Shown one piece after another: positions 9,277-17,425 of a DNA stretch of 64,000 nt. Position 1 is the first letter of the stretch; every line of letters begins with the position of its first letter. Source of the stretch: Streptomyces griseus (GTDB lineage Bacteria; Bdellovibrionota; Bdellovibrionia; Bdellovibrionales; Bdellovibrionaceae); assembly GCA_943330705.2 (NCBI GenBank), contig CALQIT020000001.1, forward strand, positions 62,001 through 126,000. Reading direction: 5' to 3'. The notes below the pieces were generated by a model, which made no database searches, was not told where the DNA came from, and saw only the letters and a program-made list of their open reading frames with translations. The position numbers and the translations under genes are program-made.

Positions 9277-10449
9277 CTATATTTTTACCTTATCCAAAGA
9301 CTGTTTAAGATCATTCAAAAGATCTTGCAGGTCCTCAACTCCAACACTCAAGCGAATCAATGAATCATCAATTCCCAGCAATTTTCGGTTGGCAGCGGGT
9401 ACGGATGCATGCGTCATAATGGCAGGATGTTCAACCAAAGATTCAACTCCACCTAAACTCTCGGCCAAACTAAAAACCCGAACACTTTCTAGGAACATCC
9501 TAGCTTCTGCCAGCCCCCCTTTAAGATAAAACGTAATCATGCCTCCCATACCTAGCATCTGTTCTTTTGCTAAACTATGTTGTGGATGGGATTTTAGACC
9601 AGGATAAATTACCTTTTTAACCTTTGGATGAGTTTCTAAAAACTCTGCAATCAGATGTGCGCTAAGATCGTGGGCCTTCATTCTCAGTGGTAAGGTTTTC
9701 AAACTTCGCATGCACATGTAAGCATCAAAAGCGCCCATGATTCCACCCATCGAGTTGCTTAAAAATGCCAATTGCTCGGCTAGATCTGAACGATTCGTAA
9801 CGATGGCTCCGCCGACGATATCACTGTGACCGCCAATATACTTGGTCACCGAATGGACGACTAAGTCTGCCCCAAGCTTTAGTGGCTGCTGAAAATATGG
9901 ACTCATAAAGGTGTTATCAACAACCACAATAATTCCATGCTTTTTAGCTTCTTTGGAGATGCTTTTAATATCTGCCAATTTCAATGTTGGATTAGTTGGG
10001 GTTTCAATCCAAACCATTTTTGTATTGGCCTTGATCGCGGCGGAAAAATTTTCAGGCTTGGTTAAATCCAAATATGAAAAATCGATGCCATTGTTCCTGA
10101 TCACTCTGTCAAAAAGACGAAATGTGCCGCCATACATATCATCCATTGCAATGACATGATCGCCTTGCTTCAGTAAATGCAGAATTGTTGTTGTGGCAGC
10201 ACAACCCGAAGCAAAGGCAAAACCCTGAGTACCAGATTCTAAACTAGCAAGGCAGTTCTCAAAAGCCCTACGGGTTGGATTATGTGTCCGGCTGTACTCC
10301 CAGCCACGATGTTGCCCAGGGGACTCTTGAACATAGGTTGATGTTAAATAGACTGGCGTCATTATCGCGCCAGTGGTTGGGTCAGGTTCCTGACCAGCAT
10401 GAATCGCGCGAGTAGCAAAGCCCATCCGTTCAACGAATTCCTTTTTCAT
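9277..10449 (-). CDS. Cystathionine gamma-lyase/gamma-synthase family PLP enzyme
   Basis: A Cys/Met-metabolism PLP enzyme of 390 residues. EYSRTHNPTR at 51-60, the pocket VDNTF near 176-181 and the Schiff-base lysine Lys203 in SVTKYIGGHSD are all present. Family members either make cystathionine (MetB), cleave it to homocysteine (MetC) or cleave it to cysteine, 2-oxobutyrate and ammonia (cystathionine gamma-lyase). The immediate neighbour upstream, 8 bases away, is a cystathionine beta-synthase. The lyase of reverse transsulfuration is therefore the most likely role, but sequence alone does not exclude MetB. Confidence 0.88.
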   Translation of the reverse strand: MKKEFVERMGFATRAIHAGQEPDPTTGAIMTPVYLTSTYVQESPGQHRGWEYSRTHNPTRRAFENCLASLESGTQGFAFASGCAATTTILHLLKQGDHVIAMDDMYGGTFRLFDRVIRNNGIDFSYLDLTKPENFSAAIKANTKMVWIETPTNPTLKLADIKSISKEAKKHGIIVVVDNTFMSPYFQQPLKLGADLVVHSVTKYIGGHSDIVGGAIVTNRSDLAEQLAFLSNSMGGIMGAFDAYMCMRSLKTLPLRMKAHDLSAHLIAEFLETHPKVKKVIYPGLKSHPQHSLAKEQMLGMGGMITFYLKGGLAEARMFLESVRVFSLAESLGGVESLVEHPAIMTHASVPAANRKLLGIDDSLIRLSVGVEDLQDLLNDLKQSLDKVKI

Positions 10450-10457
10450 ATCAGCCC

Positions 10458-11840
10458 CTAGTTAGTCAGCTCAGGCATAGCGCCCAAAAATTGAAGTAAG
10501 TCGATTTTGGTAACGATATGCAGACGTTTCCCCTCTTGCACTAGAGCCACGTAGCCCTTAAGTAAATGTTCGTTCAGTGAGGCAAGATCATCGGTCAGCT
10601 GCACATAAACTAAAGTGCCTTTGACCAAATGGATAATTGGTTCGGTTGATTTTAGCGAACCTTTCACTAAAGGTTCAAGAATATCTGTTTCATCTAAAAT
10701 TCCGACAATTTGTCCGTTCGAATAAACCGGAACTTGCGAAATACCTGCTGCTTTCATTTTTTGTACGACTTCTAAAACTTTTTCACCAACATCTGCACTG
10801 ATCAGTTCGCCCGGACTGCGATTTCCTACCAAGTCGGCTACGGTCTTTGACTTCAATGGGGACGGAAGAAATCCATTTTCCCGCATCCAAGCATCATTAA
10901 AAGCTTTGCTCAGATACGCCCGACCATTGTCGGGAAAAAGAATCAATATGTTAGATGGTTTTTCTAACTTCTTCGACCACTCGATTGCTCCGCATAAAGC
11001 CATTGCTGAACTCGGCCCAACGCAAATTCCCTCTTTTGCAACCAATTCCCGGGTCATTAAAAAACTGGATCGGTCATCGACCTGAATGGCTCCATCCATG
11101 ACGTTGAAGTGGACATTTTCTGGAAGCATATCTTCGCCGACTCCTTCAACCTTGTAGGGATGCGGAGGATTAACAACTTTTTTATGGTAGTAAAGGTCAT
11201 AAAGAATACTGCCTTCAGGATCCGCCAAAATATTTTGGATACTTGGCTTCTTTTCCTTTAAATATTTACCAACACCCGACATCGTCCCGCCGGTCCCTGC
11301 TCCCGCTACAAAGACGTCAATTAGATCGCCCATTTGATCCCAGATTTCCGGACCCGTTGTGCGGTAATGTTGTTTTGGGTTATCGGGATTATGATACTGG
11401 TTCGAGTAAAACGAATTTGGTGTAATTTCGACCAATTTTTTTGCCACAGAAAGGTAACTTCGGGCATCGTCAGGCTCTACGGCTGTTGGCGTGATAATTA
11501 CTTTTGCGCCATAAGCGCGAAGAATCGCTCTTTTTTCTTCAGATATTTTATCTGGCATCACAAAAATCGTTCGATAGCCACGAACCGCGGCGACCATCGC
11601 TAAACCTAGGCCTGTATTGCCCGAAGTTGCCTCAATAATCGTACCGCCAGGCTTCAGTTGGCCACGCTTTTCGGCCTCTTCAATGATACAAACAGCGATT
11701 CGATCCTTAACACTTCCACCCGGATTAAAAAATTCAAGTTTTGCCCAAAAAGTGTGTTTCGAATGTAAGGCAATTCGGTTTAAGCGAACAATTGGGGTGC
11801 GGCCGATTGAATCCATTATGTTGTTAAATACATTTTTCAT
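10458..11840 (-). CDS. Cystathionine beta-synthase with C-terminal CBS domains
   Basis: Joins serine and homocysteine to cystathionine, using PLP. The catalytic lysine is Lys45 in NPGGSVKDR. The substrate loop TSGNTG is at 72-77 and the phosphate-binding GAGTGGT is near 183-189. An N-terminal heme domain, as in animal CBS, is absent. Residues from about 345 to the end form two CBS modules (SQVPVYSNGQIVGILDETDI), which in the family bind adenosyl ligands and regulate activity. The ATG overlaps the stop of the preceding small gene (ATGA), and the lyase gene follows at 8 bases, so this is one operon. O-acetylserine sulfhydrylases normally lack the CBS pair. Confidence 0.92.
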   Translation of the reverse strand: MKNVFNNIMDSIGRTPIVRLNRIALHSKHTFWAKLEFFNPGGSVKDRIAVCIIEEAEKRGQLKPGGTIIEATSGNTGLGLAMVAAVRGYRTIFVMPDKISEEKRAILRAYGAKVIITPTAVEPDDARSYLSVAKKLVEITPNSFYSNQYHNPDNPKQHYRTTGPEIWDQMGDLIDVFVAGAGTGGTMSGVGKYLKEKKPSIQNILADPEGSILYDLYYHKKVVNPPHPYKVEGVGEDMLPENVHFNVMDGAIQVDDRSSFLMTRELVAKEGICVGPSSAMALCGAIEWSKKLEKPSNILILFPDNGRAYLSKAFNDAWMRENGFLPSPLKSKTVADLVGNRSPGELISADVGEKVLEVVQKMKAAGISQVPVYSNGQIVGILDETDILEPLVKGSLKSTEPIIHLVKGTLVYVQLTDDLASLNEHLLKGYVALVQEGKRLHIVTKIDLLQFLGAMPELTN

Positions 11841-12064
11841 GATAGAACCTCTGGTTCACTTTCTTTACTAAGTTTAATATTACCCATTGAATCTAAGACA
11901 GTGGACATCTGCACGATGGGATCCATCGAATAAGAAAGACCTTGGTCCTTCATCAGTTGTTTGACGATGTGCTGATCCGGTTGGCTCTTAAGTAGCTCTT
12001 CGACCAATTTTTTAAATATTTTTGACGAAACAAGATTATCTTTCGGTCTATTGGAACCCTTCAT
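11837..12064 (-). CDS. Small conserved-looking protein leading the transsulfuration operon, unknown
   Basis: A 75-residue hydrophilic protein without signal peptide or membrane segment. I chose the ATG at 12064 because AGGGGG lies seven bases upstream; a TTG at 12085 would sit before that site. It contains an amphipathic stretch (SSKIFKKLVEELLKSQ) followed by a helical region (VKQLMKDQGLSYSMDP). Its stop overlaps the cystathionine beta-synthase start by four bases, so its translation is coupled to that enzyme. A regulatory or accessory role is possible but not shown. I do not recognise a family. Confidence 0.6.
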   Translation of the reverse strand: MKGSNRPKDNLVSSKIFKKLVEELLKSQPDQHIVKQLMKDQGLSYSMDPIVQMSTVLDSMGNIKLSKESEPEVLS

Positions 12065-12085
12065 TATTTTCCCCCTAAAAATCAA

Positions 12086-12115
12086 ATTCTATCTCTTGAG
12101 GATTGACCACTTCAA
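12086..12115 (-). promoter_or_regulatory. Candidate promoter of the transsulfuration operon
   Basis: On the minus strand TTGAAG (12115-12110) and TAGAAT (12091-12086) are 18 bases apart, 4/6 and 5/6 matches to the sigma-70 consensus. The start codon of the first gene is 21 bases beyond the -10 box, leaving room for the AGGGGG ribosome site. Confidence 0.5.
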
Positions 12116-12154
12116 CTGATAATTATGGGTTGGGCCCAGCTTCAGCGTGAAGGC

Positions 12155-12586
12155 CTAGCCAGCGGAAAGAAACTTCGAAAGCAGCGGACCAATCAAGACG
12201 ATAAAGAATGCAGGGAACTGCAATAAAAGCAGTGGAAGTAGGGCTTTAAATGGTAAAGTTGCACAAAATGTTTCAAGTTCGGCCTTTACGACCTCTTTCA
12301 ATTCTGACTCAAGCAGACAAAGTTGGCCGTAAACGGGTTCACCACGAAAGGCTTGCTCCAGCAGCAAAAGAGTTGCGCGGCGATGATGGCTTGAAAGATT
12401 TTTAAGGGTTGAATAGGTCTCTTGATTGGTATTTAGCCGATGCAGCCATTGACTCAGGAACATTCTCCAGTCCTCATCACCAGCCTCTTGCAGGTATTTG
12501 TTGAGCGAGCTGCGTGCGGACTCACCCTGCTCCATGCCCATCTTAATGAAGCTTGCGATATCAAGTGCTGGCGCTAAACCTTCCAT
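12155..12586 (-). CDS. Short TadC-like (T2SS F-domain) membrane protein
   Basis: About 143 residues from ATG 12586, chosen for a GGAG six bases upstream; a start at 12616 would also be open. The body is helical (LDIASFIKMGMEQG; ESELKEVVKAELE) and ends in one long hydrophobic helix, PFKALLPLLLLQFPAFFIVL, much like the C-terminal end of TadC pilus platform proteins. It is about half the length of normal TadC. It overlaps the preceding TadB-like gene by 13 bases. No TadA ATPase is adjacent. The role in a Tad/Flp-type pilus is inferred. Confidence 0.5.
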   Translation of the reverse strand: MEGLAPALDIASFIKMGMEQGESARSSLNKYLQEAGDEDWRMFLSQWLHRLNTNQETYSTLKNLSSHHRRATLLLLEQAFRGEPVYGQLCLLESELKEVVKAELETFCATLPFKALLPLLLLQFPAFFIVLIGPLLSKFLSAG

Positions 12587-13305
12587 CGATATCTCCGACC
12601 AAGACTCATTAACCAATAGAAACCCAAAGAAAAAAGCACGAAAGCAAAAGCGAATAGTCTAAGATTTGAGACAAATCCACTTTGAAAAACCTGAAAACAG
12701 CAGACTCCAAAGAAGAAAAGACCAAGAACTGCACCCTGAATTCGAACTTGATACATCGCTTGTCTAGACTTCTGTCGAAATTGCAACTGCAAGCTATATC
12801 TTTCGCGCAGGGCCTTAAGTTTTTCCAGTTGTTTTTGCCTTTGAACTTCCACTTTGGCAATTTCAGCGAAGAATTTGGCCTCCAAACCGGTAGTTGTCTC
12901 ATTTTGAAATTCGGATTTCTCGAAATAGTTTTTCCATGGCGGCTGTAACCAACAAGGTAAGTAGTAATAGTGCTCATTTAGTGCAGTTTTTAAGGACGCG
13001 CCTGAGCGAATTCGCAAGATCAAAGCATCGAGTATCGAAACCCTAAGAATAAATAGCTGTGCGGATCTCAGGCTTTGCACGGCACCAATAATTAAAACTG
13101 GCGACAACAATAATAGAACAAGAAGAACGAAATGAAGAATTTGATACTTTTGTCCGACGAAGTTGATCAGCAAAACGGAAAATAAAGTCAGAACGTGGAT
13201 TTTTTTGCTGTGTTTTTCTTCGATCAATCTCATTTTGAAAATAATAAGTGCAATCCGATGCCCGATTAGTATTCCGATCATCGATAGTAGTAGCCACAAT
13301 ACCAT
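12574..13305 (-). CDS. TadB-like (T2SS F-domain) inner-membrane protein
   Basis: A 243-residue protein with hydrophobic helices at the N-terminus (residues 1-23, about 40-52 and 57-78). A central cytoplasmic region follows, with an RSGASLKTAL motif typical of the F-domain of TadB/TadC and GspF proteins. Two more membrane helices close the C-terminus. A long charged segment (EVQRQKQLEKLKALRERY) lies between. ATG 13305 has a GGAGG seven bases upstream. It forms a two-gene unit with the TadC-like gene. The family assignment rests on the motif and topology only. Confidence 0.5.
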   Translation of the reverse strand: MVLWLLLSMIGILIGHRIALIIFKMRLIEEKHSKKIHVLTLFSVLLINFVGQKYQILHFVLLVLLLLSPVLIIGAVQSLRSAQLFILRVSILDALILRIRSGASLKTALNEHYYYLPCWLQPPWKNYFEKSEFQNETTTGLEAKFFAEIAKVEVQRQKQLEKLKALRERYSLQLQFRQKSRQAMYQVRIQGAVLGLFFFGVCCFQVFQSGFVSNLRLFAFAFVLFSLGFYWLMSLGRRYRWKV

Positions 13306-13362
13306 TTTCAGCCTCCAAGAACATCTTCAACAGCAAAAATGATACTATCGAAATAATTTCTA

Positions 13363-13391
13363 TTGACGACAATGGTCACATTGTTAACACT
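13363..13391 (+). promoter_or_regulatory. Weak candidate promoter for the Lys/Ala peptide gene
   Basis: TTGACG (13363-13368) is followed after 17 bases by AACACT (13386-13391). The -35 is good and the -10 is poor. It would leave a leader of about 70 bases before the peptide's start codon. Confidence 0.3.
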
Positions 13392-13465
13392 TGATAAAAG
13401 CAGTCTTCACAATCTGGAGACGAAGAACAAACAACAACTGCCTTATCCACTCGGGAGGAGCAAAC

Positions 13466-13540
13466 ATGGCAAAAAAGAAAGCTACTAAAAAAGCTGCTAA
13501 GAAAGCTACTAAGAAAAAAGCTGCTAAAAAGAAACATTAG
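13466..13540 (+). CDS. 24-residue Lys/Ala-rich basic peptide, histone-H1-tail-like
   Basis: A very short frame, ATG to TAG, encodes MAKKKATKKAAKKATKKKAA followed by KKKH. It contains 13 lysines and 7 alanines and no acidic or aromatic residue. A strong GGGAGGAG lies seven bases before the ATG. A textbook rho-independent terminator starts 27 bases after the stop, so this is a complete, independently ended gene rather than a chance frame. The composition matches C-terminal tails of bacterial H1-like proteins, which bind DNA or RNA non-specifically. That function is inferred. It is divergent from the Tad-like pair. Confidence 0.75.
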   Translation: MAKKKATKKAAKKATKKKAAKKKH

Positions 13541-13567
13541 TTCGTTTCTAAGTACTGTATGGTACTT

Positions 13568-13600
13568 AAAAAACCCTCGAGAAATCGAGGGTTTTTTTTT
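13568..13600 (+). terminator. Rho-independent terminator of the Lys/Ala peptide gene
   Basis: Stem CCCTCGA/TCGAGGG with a GAAA tetraloop (13581-13584), extended by A/T pairs and followed by nine T residues (13592-13600). The matching A run upstream makes it potentially bidirectional. Confidence 0.92.
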
Positions 13601-13654
13601 GTTCAAAATTCGCTTTTTCAGATGGGACTTTAATTAAAGTGCCGGCTGGCAAAC

Positions 13655-14323
13655 TTAAAAGTAATAGATGTATCCAGTAGCCCCAGTGGGTACCGGAGAT
13701 GGGTTGTTAAGCTCCATCAAAAATACGACCTCAACATAAACTGACGATCCGATATACTCCCCAAAAAGCTGATAGTATTGGAATCCCAAAGATGGAATCA
13801 GAAAATCCTTAGAAAACTGACCTGACGATTTCTCTTCGTCAGTCAGATACTTGTTCACCAGAATACTTGGATTTGAGGACGATATCGGACCTTTCGAGGC
13901 ATTTGAGCTATGCCAGCGTGAATAGCCGACGGTTGCATAGGGGGCAAAAGCGATACCTCCAAAAACATGCTTCCACTCTAAGGCCAATGCATTATAACGA
14001 TTCCCTCCGCCAAATTGTCCTAAAAAGGAATCAGCTGGAGCAAAGTTCAACTCAATTACGGCTCCGGCCATCCCAACTTGTCCATAAGCAGTCAAGCCAA
14101 CCCCAGCACGGCGTCGGGTCCGCAGTTCCATGGCATCGTCAAAGTCCTGTTTTTTAAGTTCCTCTCGGATGGATTTGCGACTGCTGAGTGGCTGAATTAT
14201 ATCTCTGCCACTTTTCTTTTTGGCGGCAATATCAACTTCTTCAAATAGAACCGCAGGTCCGGCAAAAGTATGCAAACAAAGGAGAAACGAAAAAACCGCA
14301 AAAATCCTGCATTTTTTGATCAT
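13655..14323 (-). CDS. Putative outer-membrane beta-barrel protein ending the mla operon
   Basis: A 222-residue protein with an N-terminal signal peptide (hydrophobic FAVFSFLLCLHTFAG, cleavage near residue 22). After a charged region, the last 150 residues alternate hydrophobic and polar positions with many Gly and aromatic residues (VGLTAYGQVGMAGAVIELNF, FAPYATVGYSRW). The protein ends in YIYYF, the terminal-aromatic signal used by the BAM complex. The start codon directly follows the mlaD stop (TAAATG), so the two are cotranscribed. An outer-membrane partner for lipid transport is an inference. I do not recognise a named family. Confidence 0.6.
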   Translation of the reverse strand: MIKKCRIFAVFSFLLCLHTFAGPAVLFEEVDIAAKKKSGRDIIQPLSSRKSIREELKKQDFDDAMELRTRRRAGVGLTAYGQVGMAGAVIELNFAPADSFLGQFGGGNRYNALALEWKHVFGGIAFAPYATVGYSRWHSSNASKGPISSSNPSILVNKYLTDEEKSSGQFSKDFLIPSLGFQYYQLFGEYIGSSVYVEVVFLMELNNPSPVPTGATGYIYYF

Positions 14324-15100
14324 TTAAAAGATCCTCGCTTTCACGCCCTCAGTTTGTAAAAATTTTCGAATTGCTGGTCCATCTAGATCTTCCAACCGAA
14401 ACAAAAGCTTATGAACTAAGGTATAGGTCTCTTCTGCTTTTTTACCACGCATAGCGCCAGTCAGATATACAACGTCATCACTAATTTTAATCACGTTATC
14501 GATCAAGTGCGCTACCTCTTTGTTTTTCGAGGTTTTCTCTAGAAGAGCTAACGTCTTATTGAAATTAGTCACTAGCCTGTCGAGCTGATCAATGACGTTG
14601 GTAACGTTACCCTTGTTTTTTTCGACAAGCTCAAGAATCTTTCCGGCCAAACCATAACTTTGTGAAATCAGTTGATCAATGCGAGGCGGATCTTCGCCGC
14701 GGATCGTATCGCCGGACTTAAACTCAGTCTCTGTCGTATTTCCTGGGGAAATTTCCAAAAATTTTTCGCCAATAACTCCGGCCAGGTTAATAAAAAACCT
14801 AGAGTCTTTACGAATACTTGACCATGCTTTCTTTTCAACATTAATCAAGACACGAAGCTTGACCTCTTCACCCGTTCCAGATTTTTGCTGAGGATCAAAA
14901 ACGATCTTTTTAACTTTTCCTACTTTTATTCCCATGACCCGCACTGGTGAACCTTCTTCCAACCCGCCGGCATAATTATAGGTAACATTCAATTCATAGG
15001 CATTGGTAAACGGATTTAAGATACCCAGCACATAAGCAAAAACCACCAACAGAATAACGGATCCGACAAAAAGCAAACCGACCTTGGTCTCGACCTTCAT
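14324..15100 (-). CDS. mlaD: MCE-domain substrate-binding protein (MlaD-like)
   Basis: Periplasmic lipid-binding subunit of an Mla-type ABC transporter, anchored by one N-terminal helix (residues 7-28, VGLLFVGSVILLVVFAYVLG). The MCE domain follows at about 35-115 (GGLEEGSPVRVMGIKVGKV; FFINLAGVIGEKFLEISPG). A helical C-terminal part of about 130 residues is longer than in E. coli MlaD. I chose ATG 15100 for its AAAGGA upstream; a TTG at 15139 would also be open. It is the only MCE protein in the operon. The C-terminal helices could form a tube like those of other MCE proteins. Confidence 0.85.
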   Translation of the reverse strand: MKVETKVGLLFVGSVILLVVFAYVLGILNPFTNAYELNVTYNYAGGLEEGSPVRVMGIKVGKVKKIVFDPQQKSGTGEEVKLRVLINVEKKAWSSIRKDSRFFINLAGVIGEKFLEISPGNTTETEFKSGDTIRGEDPPRIDQLISQSYGLAGKILELVEKNKGNVTNVIDQLDRLVTNFNKTLALLEKTSKNKEVAHLIDNVIKISDDVVYLTGAMRGKKAEETYTLVHKLLFRLEDLDGPAIRKFLQTEGVKARIF

Positions 15101-15135
15101 AAACATCCTTTGTTCAATACACTTCAATCGTTTCT

Positions 15136-15909
15136 TCAATAGAAGTGAGAAAAAGTGTACGATAAAATAAAATCAATAACAATAATTGCGACGGAAGAAA
15201 CAACAACACTATTTGTGGTCGCAGTGCCAACACCCTCAGCGCCAGCCTGGCATCTAAATCCAAAGTGACAGCTTACCAGGGGGATCACCGCCCCGAAGGC
15301 TGCCCCTTTGATGGCGGCAAATATCAAGTCTTGAAAACTGACAAATCGCTGCATTGCCGTTATAAAGTCGCCTTCTGTAAACCCCAAATACGACTGTGAA
15401 ACCAACATTGCACAGTACAGGCAAATCATATTTGCAAAAATTGTCAAAGCCGTGCAACCCAAGACACAAGCAATAAATCGTGGAACAACCAAAAATCGAA
15501 CTGGGTCAATTCCCAGCATTTTAAGGGCATCTATTTGCTCAGTGATTTGCATGCTTCCGACTTCTGCCGCAATTCCTGCACCAACTCTTGAGGTTAACAG
15601 CAAGGCGGTGACCACGGCACCAAGCTCCCTGAGAATCAACATTGCTGCAAATCCAGGCACCATCGAGTCGCTTTGGATAACAATTTTCATGTGAAACGAG
15701 CTTTCAAGAATTGTAACCATCGCTGCAAAGCAGACACAGAATACAATAATCAACAGCGATCCATTTGCGACAAAGAAGATCTGCTGCACGGTCTCTTTAA
15801 GACGATAGGGCTTTTGAAAAATTCCAAGCATTGTTTTAGCAGTCATTTCAATAAGCTGCGAAAGGGAATGCCAAATATGAATAAGCGTAAATCCAAGTGC
15901 CGTGACCAT
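15136..15909 (-). CDS. MlaE-type permease, second copy
   Basis: A 257-residue integral membrane protein of the MlaE/YrbE family, which carries phospholipid between the inner membrane and the MCE protein. The hallmark block is GAVVTALLLTSRVGAGIAAEVG, followed by ITEQIDALKMLGIDPVRFLVVPR. About five membrane helices are predicted by hydrophobicity. It is clearly different from the permease encoded just upstream (start directly after that gene's stop, TAAATG). Two distinct permeases imply a heterodimeric channel, as with mycobacterial YrbEA/YrbEB. Confidence 0.88.
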   Translation of the reverse strand: MVTALGFTLIHIWHSLSQLIEMTAKTMLGIFQKPYRLKETVQQIFFVANGSLLIIVFCVCFAAMVTILESSFHMKIVIQSDSMVPGFAAMLILRELGAVVTALLLTSRVGAGIAAEVGSMQITEQIDALKMLGIDPVRFLVVPRFIACVLGCTALTIFANMICLYCAMLVSQSYLGFTEGDFITAMQRFVSFQDLIFAAIKGAAFGAVIPLVSCHFGFRCQAGAEGVGTATTNSVVVSSVAIIVIDFILSYTFSHFY

Positions 15910-16686
15910 TTATCCCTCAAGAAAAATTCGTAATACAACATCCGACAAAAAGGTCGTAAGCCAGTCCGCAATCACAATCCCAACCATCGTGGCAACGGCT
16001 GTTTTTACCACTGCCATGCCAACCCCTTTTGCCCCGCCCGTTGCTGTATACCCACGATAGGTACAAATTGTAGAAAGCACCACTGCAAAGACAAAACATT
16101 TAAAAAGTCCGCTGGCTATTGATGGCCAAGAAACTATGGTCGGAATATGGCGAACATATTCATCGGCATTGACACCGGCAAAGATCGAACCCATCAACAT
16201 TCCGCCCAAAATTGACATTAGCAAGCCGATCCCTAAAAGAAAGAAGCTCGAGACAATGATGCCAATAAAGCGAGGTACGATTATTTCTTGAATTGGATTT
16301 GCACCCAGGCAGCGAATTGCGTCTATTTGCTCGGTCACTCGCATCGTTCCTAATTCAGCCGAGGTAAACGCCCCAACCTTTCCGCTTAACATAAATGCAA
16401 TAAGCAAAGGACCAACCTCACGAATAGTTCCGCTGGTTGCAAGGCCACCTAAGTACCCTAAAGCGCCAAATTCCTTCATCTGCATGGTAAATTGCACCGT
16501 CATAATCGCCCCGACAAAAAATCCGGCAAGCCCGGTTGTGGCCACACTTTGCACGGTCACCCGCCAGATTTGGGTCAGAACCTCATGCATCGAAACTGGA
16601 CGCGCTACTGCAGTCCACATTACTTCTCTTAAAAAAAGCAGGGCTGCGCCTATATCAGCGATGATAAGACGCAAGTTATTTAGCAT
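15910..16686 (-). CDS. mlaE: MlaE-type permease, first copy
   Basis: A second MlaE-family permease of 258 residues. The family block is GPLLIAFMLSGKVGAFTSAELGTM, followed by RVTEQIDAIRCLGANPIQEIIVPR. ATG 16686 has GAGG seven bases upstream and overlaps the ATPase gene end by 11 bases; an upstream TTG at 16698 is less likely. An N-terminal amphipathic region (LFLREVMWTAVARPVSMHE) precedes the membrane helices. It probably pairs with the product of the next gene. Confidence 0.88.
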   Translation of the reverse strand: MLNNLRLIIADIGAALLFLREVMWTAVARPVSMHEVLTQIWRVTVQSVATTGLAGFFVGAIMTVQFTMQMKEFGALGYLGGLATSGTIREVGPLLIAFMLSGKVGAFTSAELGTMRVTEQIDAIRCLGANPIQEIIVPRFIGIIVSSFFLLGIGLLMSILGGMLMGSIFAGVNADEYVRHIPTIVSWPSIASGLFKCFVFAVVLSTICTYRGYTATGGAKGVGMAVVKTAVATMVGIVIADWLTTFLSDVVLRIFLEG

Positions 16687-17425
16687 TTTGAGCCTCAATT
16701 GCTAAAGATTCAGAAAGAAAATCGATAACTAAGGGTGCTTTTGATTTTCGCAGCTCTGCCGGAGTTCCTTGGTCAACAATCTGCCCCTGATCTAAGACAA
16801 CAATCCGATCGGCAATTTCAAGCGCACATTGCATATCATGACTAACAACAATAGACGTCGTTTTTAAGGTGCGGGAAAGGTTAAGAATCAGATGGTTCAC
16901 TGCATTTGTTGTTACCGGATCTAAACCCGTTGTGGGTTCATCAAAAAGTAGAATTTTCGGTTCCAAAGCGACGGTTCGGGCAAGACTGACTCGTTTTTGC
17001 ATTCCGTATGAAATCTGCGTTGGTAATTTATTTTCAATACCCTTCAGATTCACTAAAGAAAGGGCTTTGCCAACTTTTTCTTTGATCTGATCTTCACTCA
17101 GTCGATAGTGCTTTCTCAAGCCAAAGGCGACATTTTCAAAAACTGTAAGGGAATCAAACAAAGCGGGTTGCTGAAAAACCATTCCACATTTTTTGCGAAT
17201 TTCTAAGTACTCAAGCTCGGTCAAGCGTGAGGTTTCTTGGCCGTCAATCCATATTTCGCCAGCGTCCGGAATTAACAACCCGACTAGGTTTTTCAACAAA
17301 ACTGATTTACCGGTTCCGGAGGTTCCTAAAATGAATAGAATTTCGCCCTCGCCGACCTTAAAACTTAGACCCTTTAATACTTTACGACTGCCAAAGCTTT
17401 TTTCCAATTTTATGAATTCAATCAT
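16676..17425 (-). CDS. mlaF: MlaF-type ABC ATPase with altered signature motif (first ATPase)
   Basis: ABC ATPase of 249 residues. Walker A is GTSGTGKS. The Q-loop is MVFQQPALF. Walker B is ILLFDEPTTGLDP with the catalytic Glu, and the switch is VVSHDM with the His. The signature motif, however, reads ISYGMQKR instead of the usual LSGGMQ: the Tyr codon TAC lies at 17008-17006. The catalytic residues of this subunit are therefore intact while its signature is altered. It overlaps the second ATPase gene by four bases. Its defects complement those of that neighbour. Confidence 0.9.
   Translation of the reverse strand: MIEFIKLEKSFGSRKVLKGLSFKVGEGEILFILGTSGTGKSVLLKNLVGLLIPDAGEIWIDGQETSRLTELEYLEIRKKCGMVFQQPALFDSLTVFENVAFGLRKHYRLSEDQIKEKVGKALSLVNLKGIENKLPTQISYGMQKRVSLARTVALEPKILLFDEPTTGLDPVTTNAVNHLILNLSRTLKTTSIVVSHDMQCALEIADRIVVLDQGQIVDQGTPAELRKSKAPLVIDFLSESLAIEAQNAK

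Noticed and set aside
9133-9363. Plus-strand frame over tRNA-Phe
   Set aside because: It reads through the tRNA gene and the lyase 3' end; the tRNA fold and the minus-strand lyase explain the bases.
12065-12154. SAM or other riboswitch upstream of the transsulfuration operon
   Set aside because: The spacer is only about 90 bases and holds a sigma-70-like promoter. I see no conserved riboswitch core.
13376-13606. Minus-strand 76-residue frame antisense to the Lys/Ala peptide
   Set aside because: It runs through the terminator; its Ser/Phe-rich composition simply mirrors the Lys codons of the opposite strand.
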